64,000 nucleotides of DNA, from the NCBI GenBank assembly GCA_003132165.1, contig PKWW01000033.1, positions 37,036-101,035 on the forward strand, read 5' to 3'. This stretch comes from Acidimicrobiaceae bacterium (GTDB lineage Bacteria; Actinomycetota; Acidimicrobiia; Acidimicrobiales; RAAP-2). A program made the position numbers and the translations under genes. The notes beneath the pieces were generated by a model that saw only the letters and a list, made by a program, of their open reading frames with translations, was not told the origin of the DNA and ran no database searches. Each line of letters starts with the position of its first letter. Position 1 is the stretch's first letter. This document shows positions 9,171 to 16,835 of the stretch, piece by piece.

Positions 9171-9239
9171 ATGCCAGCTCAGGAGCGCGCTCTCCGCATC
9201 GTAACTCGTGCGTCGGAAACGTCCCGCCATGTCCATTGA
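9171..9239 (+). CDS. Possible 22-residue leader peptide before a GAF-ANTAR gene
   Basis: A short frame with a good ribosome-binding site (AAGGAG at 9160-9165) and ATG at 9171. It ends 11 nt inside the next gene, whose own ATG at 9229 lacks a convincing Shine-Dalgarno. It could therefore deliver ribosomes to the GAF-ANTAR start. The evidence is only spacing and overlap. The rest of the 8863-9228 gap shows no gene. Confidence 0.3.
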   Translation: MPAQERALRIVTRASETSRHVH

Positions 9240-9975
9240 CCGTCTCATTGAGATTTTCGGGCGGCTGGCGGACCATGACAGTGGTGAGTCCCCGAGCCGG
9301 ACTCTCTGTAACGTCGCCGCGGGGTTCACGGAGTTATCTGGTGCGGGCATTGCCCTGTATTCGCAGGAACATCAACTCACGAGCCTGGGCACCAGTAATC
9401 CCACATCACACGAGCTCTTGGACTTGGAAATGGTCCTCGGCGAGGGCCCATGCACTGACGCGAGCCTCGGCGAAGATGCGGTCGACGAGGGTCATCTGGA
9501 ATCCTCGACGAGTATGCGCTGGCTGGCGTACACTCCCATCGCGCTCTCTCTTGGCGCGTGCGCCGTGTTCGCGTTCCCACTGAGGATCGGTGCTGTTCGC
9601 CTGGGTGCGCTCAGCCTCTACCGGGATCAGCGGGGCGAACTTACCGAGTTGCAATCGTCGGATTGCTACCTGATGGCGTCGGTGGTTACCCGAGCGGTGC
9701 TGGCCATGCAAGCCGGCGCTCCGCCGGACACGCTCGCGGCGCAGTTGGAGGGTGAAGGATCCTTTGACTTCACCACGCACCAGGCTGCGGGAATGGTCGC
9801 GGTCCAAGGGACGATGCTCATTGGCGACGCGATGCTGGCGCTCAGATCCCGGGCGTTCTCTTCGAACTCGACACTGTCATCGCTAGCTGGGCGCGTGGTC
9901 TCGCGCAGCGTCCACTTTGACCCGTCGAGCGGGGAATGGCTCGAGGGTCAAGGCCGTCGTCAGGGAGGGTTGTAG
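9229..9975 (+). CDS. GAF-ANTAR two-domain regulator
   Basis: A 248-residue cytoplasmic protein. A GAF sensory domain covers about residues 20-165, with the segment LGEGPCTDA typical of the actinobacterial GAF-ANTAR group. A C-terminal ANTAR-type three-helix domain follows (HQAAGMVAVQGTM through SLAGRVVSRSVHF). ANTAR domains bind paired hairpins in nascent RNA and prevent termination; the RNA targets and GAF ligand are unknown here. A second gene of the same architecture follows 75 bp downstream but is split by an insertion sequence. The ATG at 9229 is chosen for family fit; GTG 9208 is possible. Confidence 0.85.
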   Translation: MSIDRLIEIFGRLADHDSGESPSRTLCNVAAGFTELSGAGIALYSQEHQLTSLGTSNPTSHELLDLEMVLGEGPCTDASLGEDAVDEGHLESSTSMRWLAYTPIALSLGACAVFAFPLRIGAVRLGALSLYRDQRGELTELQSSDCYLMASVVTRAVLAMQAGAPPDTLAAQLEGEGSFDFTTHQAAGMVAVQGTMLIGDAMLALRSRAFSSNSTLSSLAGRVVSRSVHFDPSSGEWLEGQGRRQGGL

Positions 9976-10050
9976 AATGGTGACAGTTGATCGGATGTGT
10001 CCCTTTGCCGCCGTCCAGGAATTTCCCGCGAACGGCCTACAGGAGAAATG

Positions 10051-10677
10051 ATGGCAAGAGAGCAATTACTAATCGCAACATTGGTGGAACTCGCCGATAA
10101 CCTCGTCGATAATTTCGACGTCATCGACGTGCTCACAATGTTGAGTGACCGTTGTGTGGAGACAATCGATGTCGACGCCGCTGGCGTGATGTTGGCGTCG
10201 CCCGGCGGCGAATTGCAGTTCATCGCGTCCTCGAGCGAGTCGATGAGGGTGCTCGAGCTGTTCCAAATACAGGTTGACGAAGGGCCGTGCGTTGACTGTT
10301 TCAAGGACGGCCTCGCTATTGTCGACCGCGCCTTGACCGATCCGGATGACCGGTGGCCCCGATTCTCGCCAATGGCGCTCGCGCTGGGATTCAAATCCGT
10401 GCACTGCCTCCCCATGCGCCTTCGAGGCCGCACCATAGGCGCGCTCAATCTCTTTCGCACCGAACAAGGCTCGATTGACGCGAACGATATTGCGTTGGCG
10501 AAGGGCCTCGCTGACGTCGCCACGATCGCCATTCTCCAGCATCAAACTTCGATTAACGCGCGAACGCTGAATGACCAGTTGAGTAAGGCACTCAACAGCC
10601 GGATCATCATCGAGCAGGCGAAGGGCATGATCAGTCAGGCCACGCAGTGCGACATGCCCCCTCTACTCCTGGGGTGA
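10051..10677 (+). pseudogene. GAF-ANTAR regulator, 5' fragment interrupted by an IS
   Basis: ATG 10051 follows AGGAG (10041-10045). The GAF domain is complete (residues ~15-165, with VDEGPCVDC), and the ANTAR domain starts normally with ALNSRIIIEQAKGMISQATQCDM. At 10657 the left end of an insertion sequence begins, adding four or five foreign residues before a TGA inside the terminal repeat. The missing ANTAR half resumes in frame at 12511. A GAF-only protein could still be made, but RNA binding is presumably lost. Confidence 0.93.
10649..10656. repeat. Left copy of 8-bp target-site duplication
   Basis: GCGACATG directly precedes the left IS end and is repeated exactly at 12503-12510. Removing the element plus one copy restores the ANTAR reading frame. 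Confidence 0.93.
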
Positions 10678-10681
10678 GATG
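10657..10681 (+). repeat. Left terminal inverted repeat of the IS
   Basis: Begins CCCCCTCTACTCCT and ends GGTGAGATG. It matches the right end in 24 of 25 positions and supplies the TGA that truncates the GAF-ANTAR gene. Confidence 0.93.
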
Positions 10682-10773
10682 GCGAGTAAGTTTTCTGTAC
10701 GCCACCTACGGGGAGAATAACCACGTCCGACACACCGGTTTGTCCACGTCAGGGCCACGAGAAGTACCGAGTC

Positions 10774-11934
10774 GTGCGTGACGGTATCCAGCACAGTTCC
10801 CTGCGTCCCCGGCAGCGGTGGCGTTGCTCCGCTCCAGACGGCACCTTCCATAGGTTCCTCGGGGCGTTGAGCGTCACGCGGGTTGAGGACGGGGTGTGCC
10901 CGACCTGTGAGCGGCATCACGGACCCGCGGAGGGGCCATCAACACCCTGGCGTCACGACTACCTGGTGCGCGAGATGGCGACGGCGCTCGTCGCCATCGG
11001 CGGCGGCGCTTCCTACACCGACGCGGCGGAGCGTGTGAAAGCGCAAGCGTGGGGTGAGAAGCGTCAATGGCACCGCAAGTCCAGCACCAACATCAACGGT
11101 GGTCTGGTGGCGGACTGGTTGCAGCAGTACGGACCCGTGGTAGCCGAGGCGCACGCCGAGACCGAGTGGCCCGACACCCTGGTGTTGGACTCCACCGAGT
11201 TCCAGTACACGGACTCGTGGACCGGCACCAAGTCCAGGCTGTTCTGTGTGCTCTTCGCCTATGGCTACCCGAGTGACGGGACGAGGCCTCGGATGTGGAA
11301 GGTCGCGTCGAGTCCGAGCGACTCCGGCCAACACTGGGCGGACTTCCTGTCCGCCCTACCGGGCAAGCCCCGCGTGGTCGTCTGTGATGATGACACCAAC
11401 ATCAAGAGCGGTGTCAGGACGCACTGGTCACGCGGCCGTCCCATTCACATCCACTCCTGCGAACACCACCTTTACCGTAGGGCTCGCAATGCGATGGACA
11501 CGGACAAGGTGCCGCGCGACAGCCCCCTGCATGAAGCCCTCAACCACGCGTTTCACAGCCCCGAGGAGTGGGAGGTGCTGGGCGACAAGGTTCGGGAGCT
11601 GGGTTCTCCAGCGCTGCAGAGGTGGATGCGTGGTAAGAGCCGGATGATGGCGACGCAACTGGCTCGACGCGGCGAGATCGACGTGTACGCCAACGGTGCC
11701 ATCGAAGCCCCAATCCGGACGGTCCGCCAGGGGATCGAGCGTCGCGCATGGTGCTTTCGAAACCGGGCACGAATGGACCTGTTGTTGGAGATGATGCGGC
11801 TTCGGCTGAACAAGGTGGACTCGGTCGATGCTTACGGTCGGCTCATCCGTGACCATCTCACGGTGACAAAGGGGATGCCACCGAGCAAGCGCAAGCAGTG
11901 GGACCGTCGGGGTACTTCGTCGCTTCGGCGCTAA
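10774..11934 (+). CDS. DDE transposase of the IS
   Basis: At least 386 residues from GTG 10774. Likely catalytic residues are Asp in TLVLDSTEF, Asp in VVVCDDDTN and Glu in the C-terminal helix segment GAIEAPIRTVRQGIERR. The HSCEHHLYRRARNAM segment resembles the C/D-x2-H signature of IS256-type transposases. The frame stays open upstream to a stop at 10687-10689 and encodes VCPRQGHEKYRVVRDG, which together with WRC and VCPTC reads as the start of a zinc ribbon. The true start therefore probably lies near 10717-10723, just behind GGGGAG (10710-10715), where only ATA or ACG is available. Its stop overlaps the passenger gene by 3 bp. Confidence 0.88.
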   Translation: MRDGIQHSSLRPRQRWRCSAPDGTFHRFLGALSVTRVEDGVCPTCERHHGPAEGPSTPWRHDYLVREMATALVAIGGGASYTDAAERVKAQAWGEKRQWHRKSSTNINGGLVADWLQQYGPVVAEAHAETEWPDTLVLDSTEFQYTDSWTGTKSRLFCVLFAYGYPSDGTRPRMWKVASSPSDSGQHWADFLSALPGKPRVVVCDDDTNIKSGVRTHWSRGRPIHIHSCEHHLYRRARNAMDTDKVPRDSPLHEALNHAFHSPEEWEVLGDKVRELGSPALQRWMRGKSRMMATQLARRGEIDVYANGAIEAPIRTVRQGIERRAWCFRNRARMDLLLEMMRLRLNKVDSVDAYGRLIRDHLTVTKGMPPSKRKQWDRRGTSSLRR

Positions 11935-12317
11935 GCGCGCCGGCGCGTCATCACGAGGAACACGACAACGCTGGCGACGAAAAAGAGCACACCAACCGTC
12001 ACCCACGGCCAGGGATTCGTGCGAACGAACCCGGTCACAGGTCCGCCATTGGAACCTTGAAGAACGGTGCCTTGAGTATTGCGGTTCAGGCGCGCTAAGA
12101 GAAAGAAAGGCATTCCCCCGACCGCAATAAGGGCGGGCATTCCCAGACGAGACTCGGGCCGGCGCGACATGAACCAGGTGGCGACGCCGGCCAACGCGAG
12201 AATGAGAATCCCAATGCTCAGAATGCTTGCGATACCGGTCATCCACAGAGCCCCGACGAGTAGCCACCCGAAGAACATCGACCAGGGGCGGTGAGCCTGC
12301 TCAGATGAGATGGTCAT
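11931..12317 (-). CDS. Small membrane protein carried as IS passenger
   Basis: A 128-residue protein with about four hydrophobic segments (near residues 13-32, 33-50, 60-75 and 103-123) and a basic C terminus, RRRA. ATG 12317 has a strong ribosome-binding site (GGAGGG about 9 nt upstream), so it is a real gene. It lies wholly inside the IS and converges on the transposase with a 3-bp overlap. I do not recognise the family. A role in transposition or host benefit is unknown. Confidence 0.75.
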   Translation of the reverse strand: MTISSEQAHRPWSMFFGWLLVGALWMTGIASILSIGILILALAGVATWFMSRRPESRLGMPALIAVGGMPFFLLARLNRNTQGTVLQGSNGGPVTGFVRTNPWPWVTVGVLFFVASVVVFLVMTRRRA

Positions 12318-12477
12318 GTCGAACCGCCCTCCTACTTGTCTGGCCTCGTGAGTCGCCTGCTAACAGAAGGGTAGGTGCAAACCCGGCCACGCCTGCTTCT
12401 ATGTGAAAGGTCATAGGACTGACGGTGCCGCCAAATGGCCATACCGCACTCAGACAAGAGAGATTTCGGACACCCTT

Positions 12478-12502
12478 CATCTCACCTCAGGAGTAGAGGG
12501 GG
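12478..12502 (-). repeat. Right terminal inverted repeat of the IS
   Basis: The reverse complement of this stretch matches the left end, with one G-to-A difference at the fifteenth base from the outer end. Confidence 0.93.
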
Positions 12503-12510
12503 GCGACATG
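12503..12510. repeat. Right copy of 8-bp target-site duplication
   Basis: GCGACATG, identical to 10649-10656, between the IS right end and the resumed ANTAR coding sequence. Confidence 0.93.
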
Positions 12511-12645
12511 GACCAGGCGTTCTCGCGTCTCCGTGCTCACGCACGAAATCGCAACGAGGGCCTCACCGATGTCGCCACGTCGGTGGTGGTGAACGTGCTC
12601 CATATCAGTGAACTTGATTTCCCGGCGTTGCCGAGGAGCCACTGA
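12511..12645 (+). pseudogene. GAF-ANTAR regulator, 3' fragment (rest of ANTAR domain)
   Basis: Encodes DQAFSRLRAHARNRNEGLTD and a further 24 residues to the stop at 12643-12645. This is the second and third helix of an ANTAR domain with its usual DVA-x-x-VV end. Joined after the ATG codon at 10654-10656 it completes the domain begun before the IS. It has no start signal of its own. Confidence 0.92.
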
Positions 12646-12843
12646 ATTTTGCGTTCATTGGATTGCCACCTCATCACGTACACGGGTCGACAGTTGTTGC
12701 GATACACGGTGCTCAGCGATTGTGAAGATTACAAATCTTTCTGAGAAGTCCGGAAAATAGATGGTACAGTCAGCCTCAGGAAGTCCAGACTTCGCCTCCT
12801 TTCCATCTGACAATTCGTCAGGCGGGCTAGTAGAGGGAACGCT

Positions 12844-13107
12844 ATGGGTCTTCCAGGAATGGTTCTCAGTGCAATTGCGGCGGCAGCTGGGGCAATCATG
12901 TATTGGGCCGTTACCTATCAGGGTACGGGCTTTCGCCTTTCGACCGTTGGGTTAATTCTAATGATCGCCGGAGCAGCGGGTTTCGTGGTGTCGTCGATCG
13001 TGTTCGCGGTGTCGCGCGGTTCGGTCGGGGGATCTCGTCATTCGTTGGACCGCCAGGTTACTGACGACCAGGGGCGATCGAGTTCAATCCACGAAGAGCG
13101 CAAGTAA
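12844..13107 (+). CDS. Small two-helix membrane protein (DUF6458-like)
   Basis: An 87-residue protein with two transmembrane segments (about residues 4-22 and 33-57) joined by a short loop, and a charged C-terminal tail. The pattern TVGLILMIAGAAGFVVS matches the small actinobacterial DUF6458 type; function is unknown. GAGGGA precedes the ATG. It heads a run of small genes that includes CsbD, suggesting a stress-response locus. The 198-bp stretch upstream (12646-12843) holds no gene. Confidence 0.75.
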   Translation: MGLPGMVLSAIAAAAGAIMYWAVTYQGTGFRLSTVGLILMIAGAAGFVVSSIVFAVSRGSVGGSRHSLDRQVTDDQGRSSSIHEERK

Positions 13108-13122
13108 AGAGTTTCGATCACC

Positions 13123-13278
13123 ATGGACGACGCGCGACCTGTCTCTGTCGAGGAGCCACAGTTTGCTCGTCCCTCCAGCAGTGGTGATGGCGGCACTCGT
13201 CGACGTCACTCATCAAAAGGCAGAACCCGAGGTGTCACCGATTTGATCAGCGGCGCTTGCCGCGCACTACACGAATGA
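13123..13278 (+). CDS. Possible 51-residue hypothetical protein
   Basis: A short open frame filling the gap between the DUF6458-like gene and csbD. The product is polar and Arg/Ser-rich. There is no clear ribosome-binding site and no recognisable family, so it may be non-coding. Confidence 0.2.
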   Translation: MDDARPVSVEEPQFARPSSSGDGGTRRRHSSKGRTRGVTDLISGACRALHE

Positions 13279-13287
13279 GGGCCGATC

Positions 13288-13461
13288 ATGGCTATGAAGG
13301 ACAGAGCAAAGAACGTATCGCAGATCTCAAAGGGCATGTTGAAAGAAGCGATGGGCAAAAGGGTCGGAAACCGAGAACTCGAGGTTGAGGGAGACGTCGA
13401 TCAAATCAAGGGTAATTTGAAACAGGCGGCGGAACATGTCAAGAATGCTTTCAAGAAGTAA
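13288..13461 (+). CDS. CsbD-like stress protein
   Basis: A 57-residue, lysine-rich amphipathic protein. The repeated pattern KGMLKEAMGKRVGNRELEVEGD followed by DQIKGNLKQAAEHVK is diagnostic of the CsbD family, small cytoplasmic proteins induced by general stress in many bacteria; the molecular role is not established. It lies among small genes with a likely shared promoter, and the next gene starts inside its 3' end. Confidence 0.88.
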   Translation: MAMKDRAKNVSQISKGMLKEAMGKRVGNRELEVEGDVDQIKGNLKQAAEHVKNAFKK

Positions 13462-13840
13462 GCCCACCCCCCGCAAGAAGTTGAAGATCAAGATTCCGGC
13501 GATTGAGTTACTCACCACTCCGATTGATGTGGATTCGACCAATTTCGTTTCGCAGGAGGAGATTGAGCGGCTGTTGCAGACACTGGCCGACAACTTCGAG
13601 GTGAACAATTATCCGATGAGGGTTCGCGCAATCGGACCCCTCGAAGACCGGGGCGATGTCGCTGCGTCGGGCCAGGGCGGTTTCTTGCCGCATCCATTCA
13701 ATGACGACGTGTTCTACGCCAACATCTCTGAAAAGGGTCTTCCACGATACTTTGAGTTCGAGAGTTCATGGCGGGCTGAGACGCAAGAAGATCTCGCAAA
13801 CGATCAACCTGACCAACCCGCGAGGAGTTCAGAGCCGTGA
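13436..13840 (+). CDS. Hypothetical protein downstream of csbD
   Basis: A 134-residue protein, basic at the N terminus (RKKLKIKI), then an acidic helix (SQEEIERLLQTLADNF) and a Phe/Tyr-rich segment that would form strands. No signal peptide, membrane segment or family is recognised. It starts 26 nt inside csbD, and its GTGA end overlaps the next possible start, so it appears to be part of one transcript. Confidence 0.55.
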   Translation: MSRMLSRSKPTPRKKLKIKIPAIELLTTPIDVDSTNFVSQEEIERLLQTLADNFEVNNYPMRVRAIGPLEDRGDVAASGQGGFLPHPFNDDVFYANISEKGLPRYFEFESSWRAETQEDLANDQPDQPARSSEP

Positions 13841-14019
13841 GACGACCGGATCGTCGTGAGGCGAATGATGATCGTTATCTCCGCCAACTCGCGAGGAGCG
13901 ACGAAGAACGCATTCGATCGGCCCACTCGAGCGTCGAGAGACCAGAACCGGGATTTCGAGCTCGCGCTTTCAGTCTCTTGATTCGTAGTCAGTCGCACCG
14001 TAGCGCTACTGGGAGTTAG
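13837..14019 (+). CDS. Possible 60-residue hypothetical protein
   Basis: A short Arg-rich frame beginning at a GTG that overlaps the upstream stop (GTGA). The first 40 residues look helical and charged. No family is recognised and coding is uncertain. The overlap style matches true coupled genes in this window. Confidence 0.3.
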   Translation: MRRPDRREANDDRYLRQLARSDEERIRSAHSSVERPEPGFRARAFSLLIRSQSHRSATGS

Positions 14020-14195
14020 TGACCGCGTACGATTCATCGGTCGTCGTCTCCGCGGTGGTGTCGGTGAGCACAACCTCACGCGTATTGCGCGTCGCCCGTA
14101 CTCCTCGTGTGACGCTCGATACAACCGGTGAGGCTCATCGCATCGAAGTCGAGTATCGATGTGATTTTTGCTTGGCCTCAAGGATCGAACGGTAG
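14019..14195 (+). CDS. Possible 58-residue hypothetical protein with a C-x2-C pair
   Basis: Begins at a GTG abutting the previous stop (TAGTG), with GGGAG just upstream. The product is beta-rich and contains a CDFC pair near its end. Not recognised; it may be a small metal- or redox-type protein, or chance. Confidence 0.3.
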   Translation: MTAYDSSVVVSAVVSVSTTSRVLRVARTPRVTLDTTGEAHRIEVEYRCDFCLASRIER

Positions 14196-14310
14196 GGTGA
14201 GGTCGCGGAGTGAAGTTGTCGTTCCGCTTTGAGACGCCAAGTTCGGGCCGGACGATCCAGACGATTGTCGCCCGTCGGACTCGACGCCTTCATTCAAATG
14301 GAGGTCGTAT

Positions 14311-14487
14311 ATGTCTTCTGCCCACCCTCTCACCTATGGTGCGGGTTCGCTGGCGACGTCGTCGGGAAAATGTGTTCACCGTCATCGGGCGGTCCCAGAG
14401 CGCTTCGTTGTTGAAGCCGACATCGCGTTGATGCACGTCAATTTCACAATGGTGTCGAGGCTTGCAGCGAGTTCGTCAGACCAATGA
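14311..14487 (+). CDS. 58-residue small protein heading the glycosyltransferase operon
   Basis: ATG 14311 is preceded by an excellent Shine-Dalgarno, GGAGGT at 14300-14305, and the stop overlaps the glycosyltransferase start as ATGA (14484-14487). Both signals indicate a translated gene coupled to its neighbour. The 58-residue product has a helical C-terminal half and no signal peptide; no family is recognised. The 115 bp before it show nothing else. Confidence 0.6.
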   Translation: MSSAHPLTYGAGSLATSSGKCVHRHRAVPERFVVEADIALMHVNFTMVSRLAASSSDQ

Positions 14488-15650
14488 CCACACTTGACTT
14501 CGCCACCACCAGAGGGCGCCAGCGCCGAGTTATCTCCTACGGGTTCTTGAGCACTGCGCCCCCGACGCCGTGTGGCCTCGCGACGTTCACCGCGGCACTT
14601 GGCGCGAGGCTCGAATTGCAAGGAGCGCTGGTCCACCTTGTTCGAGTCCTTGACGTGCCTGATGGCGAGTCGGCGTCCGGGTTTCCCATCTTGGGAGAAT
14701 TGATTGGCTCGCAGCCTTCGACGATAGCGAGCGCGGCGTCAGCACTCAATCGGTGTGACGTCGCTGTCGTTCAGCACGAGTTCGGAATCTTCGGTGGCGT
14801 CGACGGCGCGGACGTGGTGAAGGTGCTCGACCTCGTGCGCGTGCCGGTGATCGCGATTCTGCACACCGTGTTGCAACGTCCGACCAAGAATCAGGTAGCG
14901 GTGATGAATGCCGTGCTCGCGAGAGTCGACGTCGCGGTCGTAATGACCAAAGCGGCCGCGAAGACTTTACGCAAACTTCACGCTATCGGCTCCACCGTGA
15001 TTGAGGTTATTCCTCACGGCGCCGTTGTCGACAGAAATGTGAAGTCCCGGGTGCGCGGTGCGCGGCCGGTAATCCTCACGTGGGGCCTCATAGGTCCCGG
15101 CAAGGGCATTGAGTGGGCTATCGACGCGATGGGCGAACTCAAGGACTTGCAGCCGCTTCCCCTCTACATCGTTGCGGGGTGCACGCACCCGAAAGTGCTC
15201 GCGCGCCAGGGTGACGTCTACCGACAATCGTTGGAACAACGCACGAATGCAATTCGATCAATGGTGCGATTCGATAACACCTATCGCGATCTCGCGTCGT
15301 TGAACACCCTCATCGCGAGTGCCGACGTGGTGGTGCTGCCCTATGACTCCATGGATCAGGCCACGTCGGGAGTACTGGTCGACGCGGTGGCGGCGGGGTG
15401 TCCGGTCATTGCGACGGCCTTCCCGCACGCGAGCGAACTGCTCTCGGGAGGCGTCGGCATAATCGTTCCCCACGGTGACCCGCACGCCCTCGCCCGGGCG
15501 ATTCGTCGGGTCATCACCGACGCGAGCCTGGCGGCGGACATGGCGAGTCACGCCCGGCGAAAGGCGTTGAGTCTGAGTTGGCGAACCGTGGCGGATTCCT
15601 ACCAGTCTGTGGCGACTCGGTTGCTTGAGCGTGTCGGGGTCCAAGCGTGA
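14484..15650 (+). CDS. GT4-type glycosyltransferase
   Basis: A 388-residue GT-B-fold enzyme that would transfer a sugar from an activated donor. It has the N-terminal acceptor-domain motif PPTPCGLATFT, the middle segment ILTWGLIGPGKGIEWAI that begins the donor domain, and a C-terminal ADVVVLPYDSMDQATSGVLVDAVAAGCPVIA, which carries the GT4 nucleotide-sugar contacts. Donor and acceptor are unknown. It overlaps the upstream small gene and the downstream gene (GTGA), so three proteins are made in fixed order. Confidence 0.87.
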   Translation: MTTLDFATTRGRQRRVISYGFLSTAPPTPCGLATFTAALGARLELQGALVHLVRVLDVPDGESASGFPILGELIGSQPSTIASAASALNRCDVAVVQHEFGIFGGVDGADVVKVLDLVRVPVIAILHTVLQRPTKNQVAVMNAVLARVDVAVVMTKAAAKTLRKLHAIGSTVIEVIPHGAVVDRNVKSRVRGARPVILTWGLIGPGKGIEWAIDAMGELKDLQPLPLYIVAGCTHPKVLARQGDVYRQSLEQRTNAIRSMVRFDNTYRDLASLNTLIASADVVVLPYDSMDQATSGVLVDAVAAGCPVIATAFPHASELLSGGVGIIVPHGDPHALARAIRRVITDASLAADMASHARRKALSLSWRTVADSYQSVATRLLERVGVQA

Positions 15651-16666
15651 CCACGGCACCACAGTTGAACTTCCATCATCTCTTGTCACTTTCGAACTCC
15701 TTGGGCACGTTCGAGCACGCGAAGCACGCCGAGGCCCGAGTTGAGCACGGCTACTGCACCGATGACGTGGCGCGCGTCATGGTCGTTGCCATGCGCGAAC
15801 CGACGCCGAGCGAGGAGATTGCATTACTGGCCGATACTTCGCTCGATTTTCTGCGTCGGGCCCAAGGCCCCGAAGGGCTGTGTCGCAATCGTCGTGACTC
15901 ATTCGGGCGTTGGTTCGGTGAGGAGTCGAGCGCGGACTGCTGGGGACGTTCGATCTGGGCCTTTGGCACCACCGCAGCGCGCTCGAGCGATCCGGATCTC
16001 AAGGAGCGGGCACGGGTGCTCTTCGCCCGTGGTTCTCAGGTACGTTCAACGTGGCCGCGCTCGATGGCGTTCGCGACGCTTGGTGCCGCAGAAGTGCTGA
16101 CAGTCGACCCTTCGAATGACGACGCCTTTAATCTGATCCAAGCCACCGCGAAGTTGCTCGATCGCCCCGAGACGATTCGCGGTTGGCACTGGAGCGAGGA
16201 GCGCTTGACGTACGCCAACGCGGTGCTGCCCGAAGCGATGTTGGCGGCAGGTTCGGTCCTCGGTGACGGTGGACTGGTCGACACTGGCCTTCGCCAGCTG
16301 CGATGGCTGCTGGACATGGCATCGTTGGACGGACACCTCTCGGTGACGCCCGTGTCGGGCCGGGGTCAGTATTTCGACGGTGAGCGTTTTGATCAACAAC
16401 CGATTGAAGTGGCGGCACTCGCTGATGCCTGCGCCCTAGCGCACAAGATGACCGGCAAGGTCGAGTGGAGCCAAGGCGTGGAACTTGCCGTTCAGTGGTT
16501 CTTAGGTGCGAATGACGTTGGCTCGCCCATGTTCGAACCGGACACCGGTGGGGGATTCGACGGCCTCACCGCGACGGGACCCAATTTGAATCAAGGAGCC
16601 GAGTCCACACTGGCGATGCTCTCGACGTTCCAGCAGGCCCACCAGTTCGAACTGGTACGCGCGTGA
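15647..16666 (+). CDS. Six-hairpin-type carbohydrate-active protein paired with the glycosyltransferase
   Basis: A 339-residue protein without a signal peptide. Regularly spaced helices with conserved-looking aromatic and acidic residues (HGYCTDDVAR, SADCWGRSIWAFG, GWHWSEERLTYANAVLPEA) suggest an (alpha/alpha)6-barrel like those of glycoside hydrolases and related phosphorylases. Pairing with a GT4 enzyme is frequent in actinobacterial mannan- or oligosaccharide-related loci. Catalytic activity is not shown. GTG 15647 overlaps the glycosyltransferase stop. Confidence 0.7.
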   Translation: MTTAPQLNFHHLLSLSNSLGTFEHAKHAEARVEHGYCTDDVARVMVVAMREPTPSEEIALLADTSLDFLRRAQGPEGLCRNRRDSFGRWFGEESSADCWGRSIWAFGTTAARSSDPDLKERARVLFARGSQVRSTWPRSMAFATLGAAEVLTVDPSNDDAFNLIQATAKLLDRPETIRGWHWSEERLTYANAVLPEAMLAAGSVLGDGGLVDTGLRQLRWLLDMASLDGHLSVTPVSGRGQYFDGERFDQQPIEVAALADACALAHKMTGKVEWSQGVELAVQWFLGANDVGSPMFEPDTGGGFDGLTATGPNLNQGAESTLAMLSTFQQAHQFELVRA

Positions 16667-16835
16667 GAACTATGGGGCACGCGGCTCGCTCGTGGCTGAG
16701 GAGGGTGAGTACAAGGCTCTTCATCCCGGACAGGAACTGGTCGGTGAACGTGGTGGACCTGCTCAACGGGCTCCAACCGGTCGCACCATCGTCATCGCAC
16801 TCGCTCGTGAGCGTTTGACCGGTTCGCGATTGGAC

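Larger units (their letters stand above)
10657..12502 (+). mobile_element. Complete 1,846-bp insertion sequence with passenger gene
   Basis: Bounded by 25-bp terminal inverted repeats that differ at a single position (10657-10681 against 12478-12502 reversed) and flanked by an exact 8-bp duplication, GCGACATG. It carries one DDE transposase on the plus strand and a convergent small membrane-protein gene on the minus strand. An 8-bp duplication and the transposase's C-x2-H and R-N segments suit the IS256-like group, including IS1249-type elements, but the family is inferred. The near-identical ends, intact transposase and perfect target duplication point to a recent insertion. Confidence 0.93.

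Noticed and set aside
8904-9239. 111-codon plus-strand frame upstream of the GAF-ANTAR gene
   Set aside because: Irregular composition and no ribosome-binding site; only its last 22 codons (9171-9239) have a start signal and are listed separately.
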